Below, piece after piece: positions 1 through 5,455 of a DNA stretch of 14,960 nt. Positions within the stretch are counted from its first letter, which is position 1; every line of letters begins with the position of its first letter. The position numbers and the translations under genes are program-made. The stretch covers positions 1 to 14,960 of the forward strand of contig JAOPUQ010000439.1 of NCBI GenBank assembly GCA_025963425.1. Direction: 5' to 3'. The notes beneath the pieces are model-generated. The model worked only from the letters and a program-made list of their open reading frames with translations. It was not told the origin of the DNA and made no database searches. The stretch comes from Modestobacter sp. Its GTDB lineage: Bacteria > Actinomycetota > Actinomycetes > Mycobacteriales > Geodermatophilaceae.

Positions 1-1
1 G

Positions 2-235
2 CACGGCGCGCGGGCCGGCGCGGTGCACCGGCGGATGCTGCGCCAGCGGCTGGGTGGACACCTCCGTGCGTCGGGGACGGCGTCCCAGCTGAGCCGGTGG
101 CCGGTGGTGATGGACGCCGCCGTCCGGGCTGCCGCGGCCGACCAGCGGGTCTTCGACGACGTCGTCGCGCTCGGGCTGGCCGACGGCCGGCTGACCGCAC
201 GCACGCTGACCGGCGCCGCGCGCCGGCTGCGCTGA
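2..235 (+). CDS. Geranylgeranyl-reductase-like FAD oxidoreductase, C-terminal part (partial)
   Basis: This open frame enters from the left edge and stops at TGA 233-235, so only about the last 77 codons are present. The visible tail (MDAAVRAAAADQRVFDDVV, then a GLADGRLTARTL segment) resembles the C-terminus of actinobacterial geranylgeranyl reductase-family proteins. These FAD-dependent enzymes saturate isoprenoid chains such as those of menaquinone. The FAD-binding Rossmann motif would lie outside the window, so the assignment rests on tail similarity recalled from the family and not on catalytic residues. The gene converges on the diguanylate cyclase with only five bases between the two stop codons. 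A different FAD-dependent monooxygenase is the main alternative. Confidence 0.55.
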   Translation, partial: HGARAGAVHRRMLRQRLGGHLRASGTASQLSRWPVVMDAAVRAAAADQRVFDDVVALGLADGRLTARTLTGAARRLR

Positions 236-240
236 GCCGG

Positions 241-1263
241 TCAGATGGTGGCGACCACGACCTGGTCGCGTCCGCCGCGCTTGGCTGCGTAGAGCGCGGC
301 GTCCGCCGCGGCGTACAGCTGCTCGAGGCCGGTGGCGTGCGAGGGGGCGTGGGCGACGCCGAGGCTGACCGACAGGGCCAGCAGAGTGCCGTCGGGCAGC
401 TGCAGCGGCGTCCCGCGGACGGCCTGCCAGACCTCTCCGGCCCGGCGGACGGCGACGTCGGCCGGGCACTCCGGCAGCAGGACGGCGAGCTCGTCGCCGC
501 CCATCCGGCTCAGCACCGCATCGCCGGTGCGCACGACCGAGCGCAGCACCGCGGCGACGTGTACCAGGGCGTCGTCGCCGACCGGGTGGCCGTGCTGGTC
601 GTTGATGGACTTGAACGAGTCGACGTCGACGAGCACCAGGGCGGCACCCTGGACGCCGGTCGGCCGGTTGAGCGCGCGTTCCAGGGCGTCGTCGAGGACC
701 CGGCGGTTCACCAGGCCGGTCAGGGAGTCGACGGTGGCCTGGTGCTGGAGCAGGGCGACGAGGCGCTCCTGCTCGTCGGCGGCCCGGACCAGCATCACGC
801 CGATCACCACCAGCACGGTGCCGAAGAAGACGAAGTCGGTGAGTGCCGCGGCGAAGGGCTGCAGGAGCAGCAGGACGACGGCATCGGTCACGACCGCGAG
901 GGCGATCACCACGGCGACGGCGCCCCGGCGCAGGTGGGCGGCGGCCCACAGCACCGGAAAGGCCAGGAACGCCTGGGCGGCGACGGACGGGTCCTGGGTG
1001 ACCACGTTCATGACGTCGACCAGGACGACGCCCCCGACTGCGAGGGCCAGCAGGGCACCGCTGCGGTCGAGGCGGTCGGCCGCGACGAAGGCGAAGACCG
1101 CGGCCAGCCCGGCCAGCAGGACGACGCTGAGCCAGGTCGCCGTCCGGGTGGTGACGCTGGCGGAGTTGGGGCCGAAGGTGGTGAAGGAGGCGAGGACGAC
1201 GGTGCAGACCAGGATGATCGGGACGGCCGTGCGGGCGGCCGCCGGGGGATGGCGTGCCCTCAT
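241..1263 (-). CDS. Membrane-anchored GGDEF diguanylate cyclase
   Basis: The 340-residue protein has about six hydrophobic segments in its N-terminal half (roughly residues 12-165), followed by a cytoplasmic GGDEF domain that begins near DSLTGLVNRR and continues to the end. The signature reads GGDEL at residues 255-259, a permitted GGDEF variant, so cyclic di-GMP synthesis from two GTP is expected. An RTGD sequence lies upstream but is six residues from the signature instead of the usual five, so a functional inhibitory I-site is doubtful. I chose the ATG at 1263 because AGGA lies about 11 bases upstream. A longer frame from GTG 1329 has no purine-rich site and runs into a run of C and G. The membrane part matches no named sensor domain that I recognise, so the input signal is unknown. 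Confidence 0.88.
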   Translation of the reverse strand: MRARHPPAAARTAVPIILVCTVVLASFTTFGPNSASVTTRTATWLSVVLLAGLAAVFAFVAADRLDRSGALLALAVGGVVLVDVMNVVTQDPSVAAQAFLAFPVLWAAAHLRRGAVAVVIALAVVTDAVVLLLLQPFAAALTDFVFFGTVLVVIGVMLVRAADEQERLVALLQHQATVDSLTGLVNRRVLDDALERALNRPTGVQGAALVLVDVDSFKSINDQHGHPVGDDALVHVAAVLRSVVRTGDAVLSRMGGDELAVLLPECPADVAVRRAGEVWQAVRGTPLQLPDGTLLALSVSLGVAHAPSHATGLEQLYAAADAALYAAKRGGRDQVVVATI

Positions 1264-1356
1264 CGCCGCCGGGATCCTCACTCTTCTGGGTTCGGCATCC
1301 CGGCCATCGTGCTGTGCGCAACCGAGCACGGGGCGACCCCAAGGGGTGAGGAGGAG

Positions 1357-1415
1357 CGGAGGGCATGGCGTTCGAACCCACGACGGGTGTTACCACATAG
1401 CGGTTCTCAAGACCG
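1357..1415 (-). repeat. Degenerate 3' fragment of tRNA-Ser(UGA); candidate attachment-site copy
   Basis: This 59-bp stretch aligns without gaps to 4460-4518, the 3' part of the intact tRNA-Ser gene. I count 53 of 59 identical bases by eye. It covers the 3' acceptor strand, the T arm, the variable arm and the anticodon loop (UGA), and similarity stops inside the 5' anticodon strand. There is no 5' acceptor or D arm, so it cannot be a functional tRNA. This arrangement is what integration into a tRNA 3' end leaves behind: one reconstituted gene and one partial copy at the far junction. Because it is on the minus strand like the intact gene, the two copies are direct repeats bracketing about 3 kb. 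Confidence 0.85.
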
Positions 1416-1646
1416 AGTGACGACACGTCTCTCGGGTCACCACCGTTCCGCTCGCTTCACAACGCCCTGTTCAAGATGACAGTGCGGTGTACGTCGGAGT
1501 ACCTCGATGCACCTCGCTCGTTCTGGCGCCGGCCGGGCAGTAGGCAAGACCGACACACACTGGCGGCCAGCCCCGGTTGTGGAGTCAGGTCCGGCGCCAG
1601 ACTGGCGCCGCTCTCTCCGGCTCCGGGGTTGGAGCGGACTGGGCGC
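1416..1646. other. Stretch without a recognisable gene
   Basis: Between the tRNA fragment and the first small ORF I see only short or overlapping frames with no family resemblance and no convincing ribosome binding site. A long plus-strand frame crosses this stretch and continues to about 3506, but it is antisense to the DUF305 and SHOCT genes. It is best read as a by-product of high GC content. Confidence 0.5.
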
Positions 1647-1862
1647 TCAGACTGGACAGCAGGCAGGTGTGGTCCGGCCGGTCCGCCCCGGGCGGGCGAA
1701 CGCGGCGGCGAGGCGGCCGGTGACCGCGGGCGAGCCAGTCGCGGACGCTGGCCCGGCCATCAGGTCGGCGCAGCAGGCGGCGAGCGCCTCGCGGCGGAGG
1801 GGCCATTGGGCCGCGACGGTCTGCTCGATCAGGGAGGGATTCGTGGCGGTGCCCCTCAGCAA
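1647..1862 (-). CDS. Small unrecognised ORF (71 aa), coupled to the preceding Cys-Cys ORF
   Basis: This frame starts at TTG 1862, overlaps the TGA of the upstream 66-aa ORF by seven bases, and ends at TGA 1647-1649. Third positions are almost all G or C, as expected of a used frame. The product contains two Cys-Cys pairs (one near REALAACC, one near the end at PACCPV) and no transmembrane segment. I do not recognise a family. It may be the N-terminal stub of a longer protein cut off by decay of the island, or it may not be a gene. The overlap with the preceding ORF is the main reason for listing it. Confidence 0.3.
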   Translation of the reverse strand: MLRGTATNPSLIEQTVAAQWPLRREALAACCADLMAGPASATGSPAVTGRLAAAFARPGRTGRTTPACCPV

Positions 1863-2056
1863 CAGGCGGCGGCCTTGGTCGTCATCCTCATCTCGGCGGT
1901 GACGTCAGCGGGCACGTCGATCGACATCGCGTCGGTGGCGTTGGTGGTGCAGCAGGTGCCGTCGCCGGCGACCTCGGACAGTTCGAGGGCGGTCTTGCCC
2001 GCCAGGTCCGGAGGTCGGCTCCGCGTAGCACCCGTGTCTGCCGCCGGGCGGGCCAC
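1856..2056 (-). CDS. Small unrecognised ORF with Cys-Cys motifs (up to 66 aa)
   Basis: From about 2005 down to the TGA at 1856-1858 this frame has strongly G/C-ended codons. It encodes a peptide with a LELSEVAGDG-like segment followed by TCCTT and ending in a C-terminal Cys-Cys. The proposed GTG start at 2056 lies inside the preceding ABC ATPase fragment, so the true N-terminus is uncertain. The frame may be the downstream side of a deletion junction. The ELSEVAGDG stretch superficially resembles the double-glycine end of class II lanthipeptide leaders, and the Thr/Cys-rich tail would fit a modified peptide core. No modification enzyme is visible, so this is only a possibility. Confidence 0.3.
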   Translation of the reverse strand: MARPAADTGATRSRPPDLAGKTALELSEVAGDGTCCTTNATDAMSIDVPADVTAEMRMTTKAAACC

Positions 2057-2205
2057 ACGCCACGCCGGTACGCCTTATCGATGCCGACCGCGCGAAGCAG
2101 CGGCCGGGCCTCCGGCTGGAGGAACTCGACCGCCGCTGGATCGGGGCGGGGTAGCACCACAGCCTCATGCGCCCCGGGCGGGGCGTCATGCAGCGAGCGG
2201 GTCAT
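1888..2205 (-). pseudogene. ABC transporter ATP-binding protein, N-terminal fragment
   Basis: The first 65 residues (2011-2205) resemble the start of an ABC-2-type ATPase. A strand reading LLRAVGIDKAYRRG carries the A-loop tyrosine at residue 46, and it is followed by VLRGADL, which normally precedes the loop leading to Walker A. After that the homology stops. No Walker A, signature or Walker B motif appears in any minus-strand frame downstream, and the frame continues into an Arg/Pro-rich tail. The ATG overlaps the stop of the SHOCT gene as ATGA, so the two were translationally coupled. The truncation probably arose by deletion; a short GACCT repeat sits at the apparent junction near 2000-2013. 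The substrate is unknown. Confidence 0.55.
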
Positions 2206-2468
2206 GGCTTCGATGCAAGCCCAGTAGAAGACAGCGCCGCCAGCCGCTGGCGGTACTCCTCCTGGTCGATCTCACCGCGGGCGAACCGGTGCGCGAGCAC
2301 CTCCTCCGGTGTCGGCCCCGACGCATGGTCAGGCCCCCCGGAGGGACGGTTCAGCGCCCGGACCAGCACGACGCCGCCCAGGATGAGCAGCCCCCAGAAG
2401 AGCACCATGCTGAGGGCCATCGCGCCCCAGCCCCAGCCGCTCACGCTGCCAACGGGCCACCACATCAT
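2202..2468 (-). CDS. SHOCT-domain small membrane protein
   Basis: The 88-residue protein has a Trp/Gly-rich N-terminus, one transmembrane helix at about residues 15-37, and a C-terminal SHOCT motif at 53-79 (TPEEVLAHRFARGEIDQEEY). SHOCT domains are short C-terminal helical motifs thought to mediate oligomerisation, and such small membrane proteins are frequent beside metal-resistance genes. Two tandem ATG codons begin the frame, with GAGG about 12 bases upstream. The stop overlaps the start of the ABC ATPase fragment (ATGA), making the pair an operon. It lies just downstream of the DUF305 gene but is separated from it by a hairpin terminator, so it probably has its own promoter in 2469-2631, although I could not identify one. 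Confidence 0.85.
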   Translation of the reverse strand: MMWWPVGSVSGWGWGAMALSMVLFWGLLILGGVVLVRALNRPSGGPDHASGPTPEEVLAHRFARGEIDQEEYRQRLAALSSTGLASKP

Positions 2469-2631
2469 CGGACGTCACATCCTCGGTCGAACCAGGCGGA
2501 CGGCCGTCGATCGGCCTCCCCTGACCAAGGTCACGCGGGAGCGTGGCGAGCGCACCGGCCGAAGGTCCCTGTCGGCGGTGCCTTTCCGCTCGGGGCGCAT
2601 CGGCGAAGGAACACGGGGAGCGCGGCCGGGA

Positions 2632-2669
2632 CCGCCTGTTCCGACGCATTCAGGCGCCGGAACAGGCGG
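2632..2669 (-). terminator. Hairpin terminator after the DUF305 gene
   Basis: A perfect 12-bp inverted repeat (CCGCCTGTTCCG at 2632-2643 with CGGAACAGGCGG at 2658-2669) encloses a 14-base loop. It begins 10 bases past the DUF305 stop codon in the direction of transcription. There is no clear T-run, which is usual for actinobacterial terminators. Confidence 0.7.
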
Positions 2670-2678
2670 CCTGCCGGT

Positions 2679-3284
2679 TCAGACCTGGGTGAGCAGGGTC
2701 TGCATCCGGGCGATCTCAGCGGTCTGGTCCTTGACGATCTTGGCCGCGATCGCCTTGGCCTCAGCACTGGATCCTTGGGCCTGCTCGGTGTTCGCCATCT
2801 CAACGGCACCCTGATGGTGGCTGATCATCATCGTGAGGAAGCGCCGGTCGAAGTCACCACCGGACATGCCCATGAGCGAGTTCATGTCGTCGTCGCTCAT
2901 CATCCCGGGCATCGATCCCATGTCGTGGCCCATCCCAGACGCTGCGGCGGTGGACTCTCCCCAGGCGGTGAGCCAGCCGGTCATGGTCTCGATCTCGGGA
3001 GCCTGGGCCGCCTTGATCGTCGCGGCGAAGTCCTTGACCTGCTGGTTGCTGGCGCGGGTGGCGGCCAGGTCCGCCATGGCGATGGCCTGCTGGTGGCGCG
3101 GGATCATCGACTGCGCGAAGGTCACGTCAGCGTCGCTGTGCTGACTGGACACGCTGGACGAGGCCCCTGTGCTCGCGGACGAGCCGCTCGACTCGGCGGT
3201 CTGACTGCCGCTCTGGCCACAGGCGGCCAGAACGACCGCGGTAGCGAAACCGGCGATGGCCAGGGTGATGCGATTGGTGTGCAT
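2679..3284 (-). CDS. DUF305 lipoprotein, Met/His-rich, probable copper binding
   Basis: The 201-residue precursor has a lipoprotein signal peptide with lipobox LAAC (Cys22), a Ser-rich linker, and then the DUF305 four-helix fold with its two family repeats: FAQSMIPRHQQAIAMA near residue 56 and LTMMISHHQGAVEMA near 150. Between them lies a Met/His-rich stretch (about 117-140, GMGHDMGSMPGMM). DUF305 proteins are ferritin-like extracytoplasmic proteins linked to copper tolerance, so periplasm-side metal binding on the outer face of the membrane is likely. The start at 3284 is well supported by GAGGAG seven bases upstream. The frame extends further upstream, but without such a site. It is preceded by, and overlapped by, the DUF6153 frame. 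Confidence 0.92.
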   Translation of the reverse strand: MHTNRITLAIAGFATAVVLAACGQSGSQTAESSGSSASTGASSSVSSQHSDADVTFAQSMIPRHQQAIAMADLAATRASNQQVKDFAATIKAAQAPEIETMTGWLTAWGESTAAASGMGHDMGSMPGMMSDDDMNSLMGMSGGDFDRRFLTMMISHHQGAVEMANTEQAQGSSAEAKAIAAKIVKDQTAEIARMQTLLTQV

Positions 3285-3861
3285 AACAGAACTCCTCATG
3301 CTGAAGGGAGCTTCGAAAGACGTCTGCCGCACCCACGCCCACGTCGGGCAGGGTGCGGCGGTCGTGTCGGCCTGCGTCCGGGAGCACGCAGCGCGCGTAG
3401 ATGTTCGGGGGTCTGGGTGGCGCCAGCATCCGGTAGGTCGACCAGGCGGGACGCACGGTGTTCACGGGCTCCACGAGCGTTCGTCTGGCTGAGCGCGCAC
3501 GCATGAGTACGAGCAGAGCGAGCCCGGCACCGGTCAGCACGGCCAGGCAGCACTGGCCCATGCCGCCTCGTCCGCTCTGTCCCCCGCCGAGGATTTCCGA
3601 CCGCAGATGTGAGGCCGAGACGGCTGGCTCGGCAGTGACCACGTGCACCGCCGCCTCACTGCTGGCGGCAACCTGGGCCTGGAGATGTCCCGCGGGCATC
3701 GACATGTCGTGCCCGGACGCCATGCCGTGCATGGCGACAAGACCAGCGAGCAGTCCCAGCAAGACCAGAAGGCGGCCTACCCACCGACCACACCGCGTGA
3801 GCCGTGTTCGGCCGTCGTATACCGCGCTGCGCCGCATACGGTCGAGGCCGGAGGCAGGCAT
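3127..3861 (-). CDS. DUF6153 family membrane protein with anomalous C-terminal extension
   Basis: The protein has an N-terminal hydrophobic segment (GRLLVLLGLLAGLVAMHG), a His/Met-rich extracytoplasmic stretch (GHDMSMPAGH), a second membrane segment after Cys-Cys (CCLAVLTGAGLALLVLM) and a PPRPPNIYARCVL motif. This is the layout of actinobacterial DUF6153 proteins, which normally end shortly after the CVL motif. Here the frame continues about 80 codons and overlaps the DUF305 gene by 158 bases (3127-3284) in a different frame, so the usual stop has probably been lost. Start choice is uncertain: ATG 3861 has GAGGCGGG just upstream, while ATG 3837 and ATG 3939 are also possible. Its position before the DUF305 gene suggests a shared role in metal handling. 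The biochemical function of the family is not known to me. Confidence 0.65.
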   Translation of the reverse strand: MPASGLDRMRRSAVYDGRTRLTRCGRWVGRLLVLLGLLAGLVAMHGMASGHDMSMPAGHLQAQVAASSEAAVHVVTAEPAVSASHLRSEILGGGQSGRGGMGQCCLAVLTGAGLALLVLMRARSARRTLVEPVNTVRPAWSTYRMLAPPRPPNIYARCVLPDAGRHDRRTLPDVGVGAADVFRSSLQHEEFCYAHQSHHPGHRRFRYRGRSGRLWPERQSDRRVERLVREHRGLVQRVQSAQRR

Positions 3862-4126
3862 CCCGCCTCGGCGCACCAGCGGGCCGGGCGGGCGCGGGGT
3901 GCGCAACCACCCCAGGCAGGGCACCCCTCCCGCGGTCATACCGCCATTGTGGCCCGGGATCCGGATTACCCGGCGACGCCCCGGGTCCGGCCGAAGCGCG
4001 ACCCCTTCACGATGAAGCCGGGAGGCGGGTCAAGAACCTCGACACTGCCGGTCGCCGTGGTCAACGGCAGGTACGCATGCGCGATAGTTGTACCCCACGA
4101 TTCGGGGCCGCTCGACCGCCCGGGAG

Positions 4127-4261
4127 TCACACGCCGGAGGGTCTCCACTCCGAGCGGCGCAACAGCCGCAGCCCGTTGAGCGCAACCAGGATCGTCGATC
4201 CCTCGTGCCCGGCCACACCGAGGGGCAGCGGCAGACGGCCGACCAAGTCCCATGTCCCACG
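4127..4261 (-). pseudogene. Heavy-metal P1B-type ATPase, C-terminal remnant
   Basis: Read on the minus strand from about 4261, this 45-codon stretch gives TWDLVGRLPLPLGVAGHEGS, then TILVALNGLRLLRRS, and stops at TGA 4127-4129. This matches the last membrane helices and the HEGST...LNGLRLL tail that ends heavy-metal-translocating P-type ATPases of the ZntA/CopA group. An in-frame TGA lies immediately upstream (4265-4267), and no phosphorylation (DKTGT) or metal-binding CPC motif is present nearby, so the rest of the gene is gone. It is the first gene in reading order of the island cluster and supports metal export as the original function. The metal cannot be inferred from this piece. Confidence 0.8.
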
Positions 4262-4459
4262 GGGTCATCTTGATCATGTATCGCCCGCGCCGAGAACAGT
4301 CCGCCCCGACTCCTCCGCACTGTCACTGAGCGTAATCAAGCCAGGTGGTAGTACACGTGCTTCCGGCGGCGTATCCCTGGGGACGGCTGCAGGTTGGCCG
4401 CACATGGGCCGAAGCCGGGCAGATTGGCCGAGGCAACCATGCAAACGCCCAGGAAGATG
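4262..4459. other. Stretch without a recognisable gene, between the ATPase remnant and tRNA-Ser
   Basis: About 200 bases with no family-like frame on either strand and no integrase remnant. This is where an integrase gene would often sit beside a tRNA target, so its absence is notable. A GTAGTA half-site occurs at 4348-4353 without a matching partner. Confidence 0.5.
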
Positions 4460-4546
4460 CGGAGGGCGTGGGATTCGAACCCACGATGGGTGTTACCCCA
4501 TAGCGGTTTTCAAGACCGCCGCACTAGGCCACTATGCGAGCCCTCC
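4460..4546 (-). tRNA. tRNA-Ser (anticodon UGA)
   Basis: On the minus strand the 5' acceptor GGAGGGC (4540-4546) pairs with GCCCTCC (4461-4467), followed by discriminator G at 4460. The anticodon arm GCGGT-CTTGAAA-ACCGC places UGA in the loop. A long variable arm and a GTTCGAATC T loop complete a class II serine tRNA of 87 bases. CCA is not encoded. The 3' 59 bases recur at 1357-1415. Confidence 0.97.
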
Positions 4547-4735
4547 TAGCCGCACAGATGCTCTCGCCTGCATCGATGCCGCTGTGGCGTCCAACTGATG
4601 TTGCCCCTCGTGCCACTACTGCGTGCACGAGAGTCCTGTACGCCGTGGCCATGCTACGGAGGTGCTCGTCACCCGGTCATGCACGAGGCGACGTTGCACC
4701 ATCTCCGGCTCTTTGCCGTGAGCCGAGCCGCGGCC

Positions 4736-5098
4736 ATGATCTACGACGTGGGCGTCCGGAGAGTAGTGCCAGACCTGGCCAGCACGTCGCTGGAGGCAGC
4801 GCAGGGCTTCTACAGCGATGTGCTCGGACTTCAGCCGGTCATGGATCACGGCTGGATCGTCACGCTTGCCGACCCCGAGCGGCCGGCGTCGCAGGTCAGC
4901 CTGATGACGCACGACGAAACGGCGCCCGTGATCCCCGACGTCTCCATTCAGGTGGACGACGTGGATGCCTGCCATGCAGCGGCCGTCAGGATCGGCGCAG
5001 AGATCGTCCACCCCGTGACCGACGAGCCGTGGGGAGTTCGTCGCTTCTTCGTTCGCGATCCCGATGGACACGTGATCAACGTCCTCAGCCATCTGTGA
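4736..5098 (+). CDS. VOC-superfamily (glyoxalase/bleomycin-resistance fold) protein
   Basis: The 120-residue product has a single VOC unit pair: a first module beginning VVPDLASTSLEAAQGFYSDV and a second beginning VSIQVDDVDACHAA and ending with RRFFVRDPDGHVINVL. Length and layout match single-domain VOC proteins. The position that usually supplies a metal-binding glutamate in the last strand (DPDGH-x-IE) is Asn here, and the first strand lacks the usual His. Classical glyoxalase or dioxygenase metal chemistry is therefore unlikely, and a ligand-binding role is more probable. I took ATG 4736 because homology begins right after it; the frame also opens at ATG 4679 and further upstream. No strong ribosome binding site is visible. 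It follows the tRNA gene and stands alone. Confidence 0.82.
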   Translation: MIYDVGVRRVVPDLASTSLEAAQGFYSDVLGLQPVMDHGWIVTLADPERPASQVSLMTHDETAPVIPDVSIQVDDVDACHAAAVRIGAEIVHPVTDEPWGVRRFFVRDPDGHVINVLSHL

Positions 5099-5455
5099 TC
5101 TCCGACAGGGGTACCGGTTCCGGCGGGCTTGCTGCCAGATGTCTCGACCGCCGCCATCGGCCACTGGGCGAGTCCTGAACACCGTCCGCAGCGCCCCAGA
5201 GCAGTACGCCGACGATCGCCGGCAGCCAGGCGTTCGAGACGCCCGGGCCGGCACGCTGACGACCCGGGACGGCGACCACGCGACCTCCGGCGTCGACTCG
5301 AGTGCGCAGCCGCGGCATGGTCCACGGCCGAGGAGGGCGGGGCGCCCCCCGCGTGCCCGGACATGGCCCGGTTCCACGTCCATCCCCACCGATCACGGGG
5401 CAAGAAGTACTACATTTGGTCGTAGTAATGTCCGATCGGCACGGAGCGCCTTCAC
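5099..5455. other. Non-coding region upstream of the PAP2-DedA operon
   Basis: These 357 bases contain overlapping frames on both strands, but none has family-like sequence or consistent codon use. The only structured element I can point to is the dyad at 5408-5427. The operon promoter is presumably here. Confidence 0.55.
5408..5427 (+). promoter_or_regulatory. Inverted repeat resembling a BlaI/CopY-family operator
   Basis: TACTAC at 5408-5413 is mirrored by GTAGTA at 5422-5427 across an 8-base spacer (ATTTGGTC), ending 28 bases before the ATG of the PAP2-like gene. BlaI/MecI/CopY regulators bind dyads built on TACA/TGTA or ACTACA/TGTAGT cores, and the left arm followed by A (ACTACA) fits. 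The spacer is longer than in well-known operators, and no such regulator is encoded in the window. Confidence 0.45.

Larger units (their letters stand above)
1357..4546. mobile_element. Candidate remnant genomic island at tRNA-Ser, metal-handling cargo
   Basis: The segment is bounded by the partial tRNA-Ser copy on the left and the intact tRNA-Ser gene on the right, in the same orientation. Its content differs from the flanks: coding density is low, several genes are truncated, and the recognisable families (P1B ATPase tail, DUF6153, DUF305, SHOCT, ABC ATPase) are ones commonly found with copper or other metal resistance in actinobacteria. No integrase, relaxase or transposase is visible, so if this was an integrative element it has lost its mobility genes. 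The boundaries are inferred from the repeats. A tandem tRNA duplication followed by decay would look similar. Confidence 0.45.

Noticed and set aside
97..1479. Long plus-strand frame of about 460 codons antisense to the diguanylate cyclase.
   Set aside because: It mirrors the third-position G/C of the real minus-strand gene, has no family resemblance, and its end runs through the tRNA fragment.
1476..3506. Plus-strand frame of 676 codons across the island.
   Set aside because: It is antisense to the well-supported DUF305 and SHOCT genes, and the translation is low-complexity Arg/Gly/Pro-rich without domains.
4091..4107. TACCCC-ACGATTC-GGGG, considered as a CsoR-type copper operator near the metal genes.
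   Set aside because: The right arm lacks the expected TA ending, the position is over 200 bases from the nearest start, and short C/G repeats are common at this GC content.
4463..4598. Plus-strand peptide GIRTHDGCYPIAV within a longer frame.
   Set aside because: It is the antisense translation of tRNA-Ser, a common false protein. The same explains GVRTHDGCYHIAV at the left copy.
5085..5396. Minus-strand frame of 103 codons upstream of the PAP2 gene with a hydrophobic stretch (WLPAIVGVLLWGAADG).
   Set aside because: Codon use is not consistent along the frame, it overlaps the BlaI-like dyad region and the VOC stop, and no family is recognisable.
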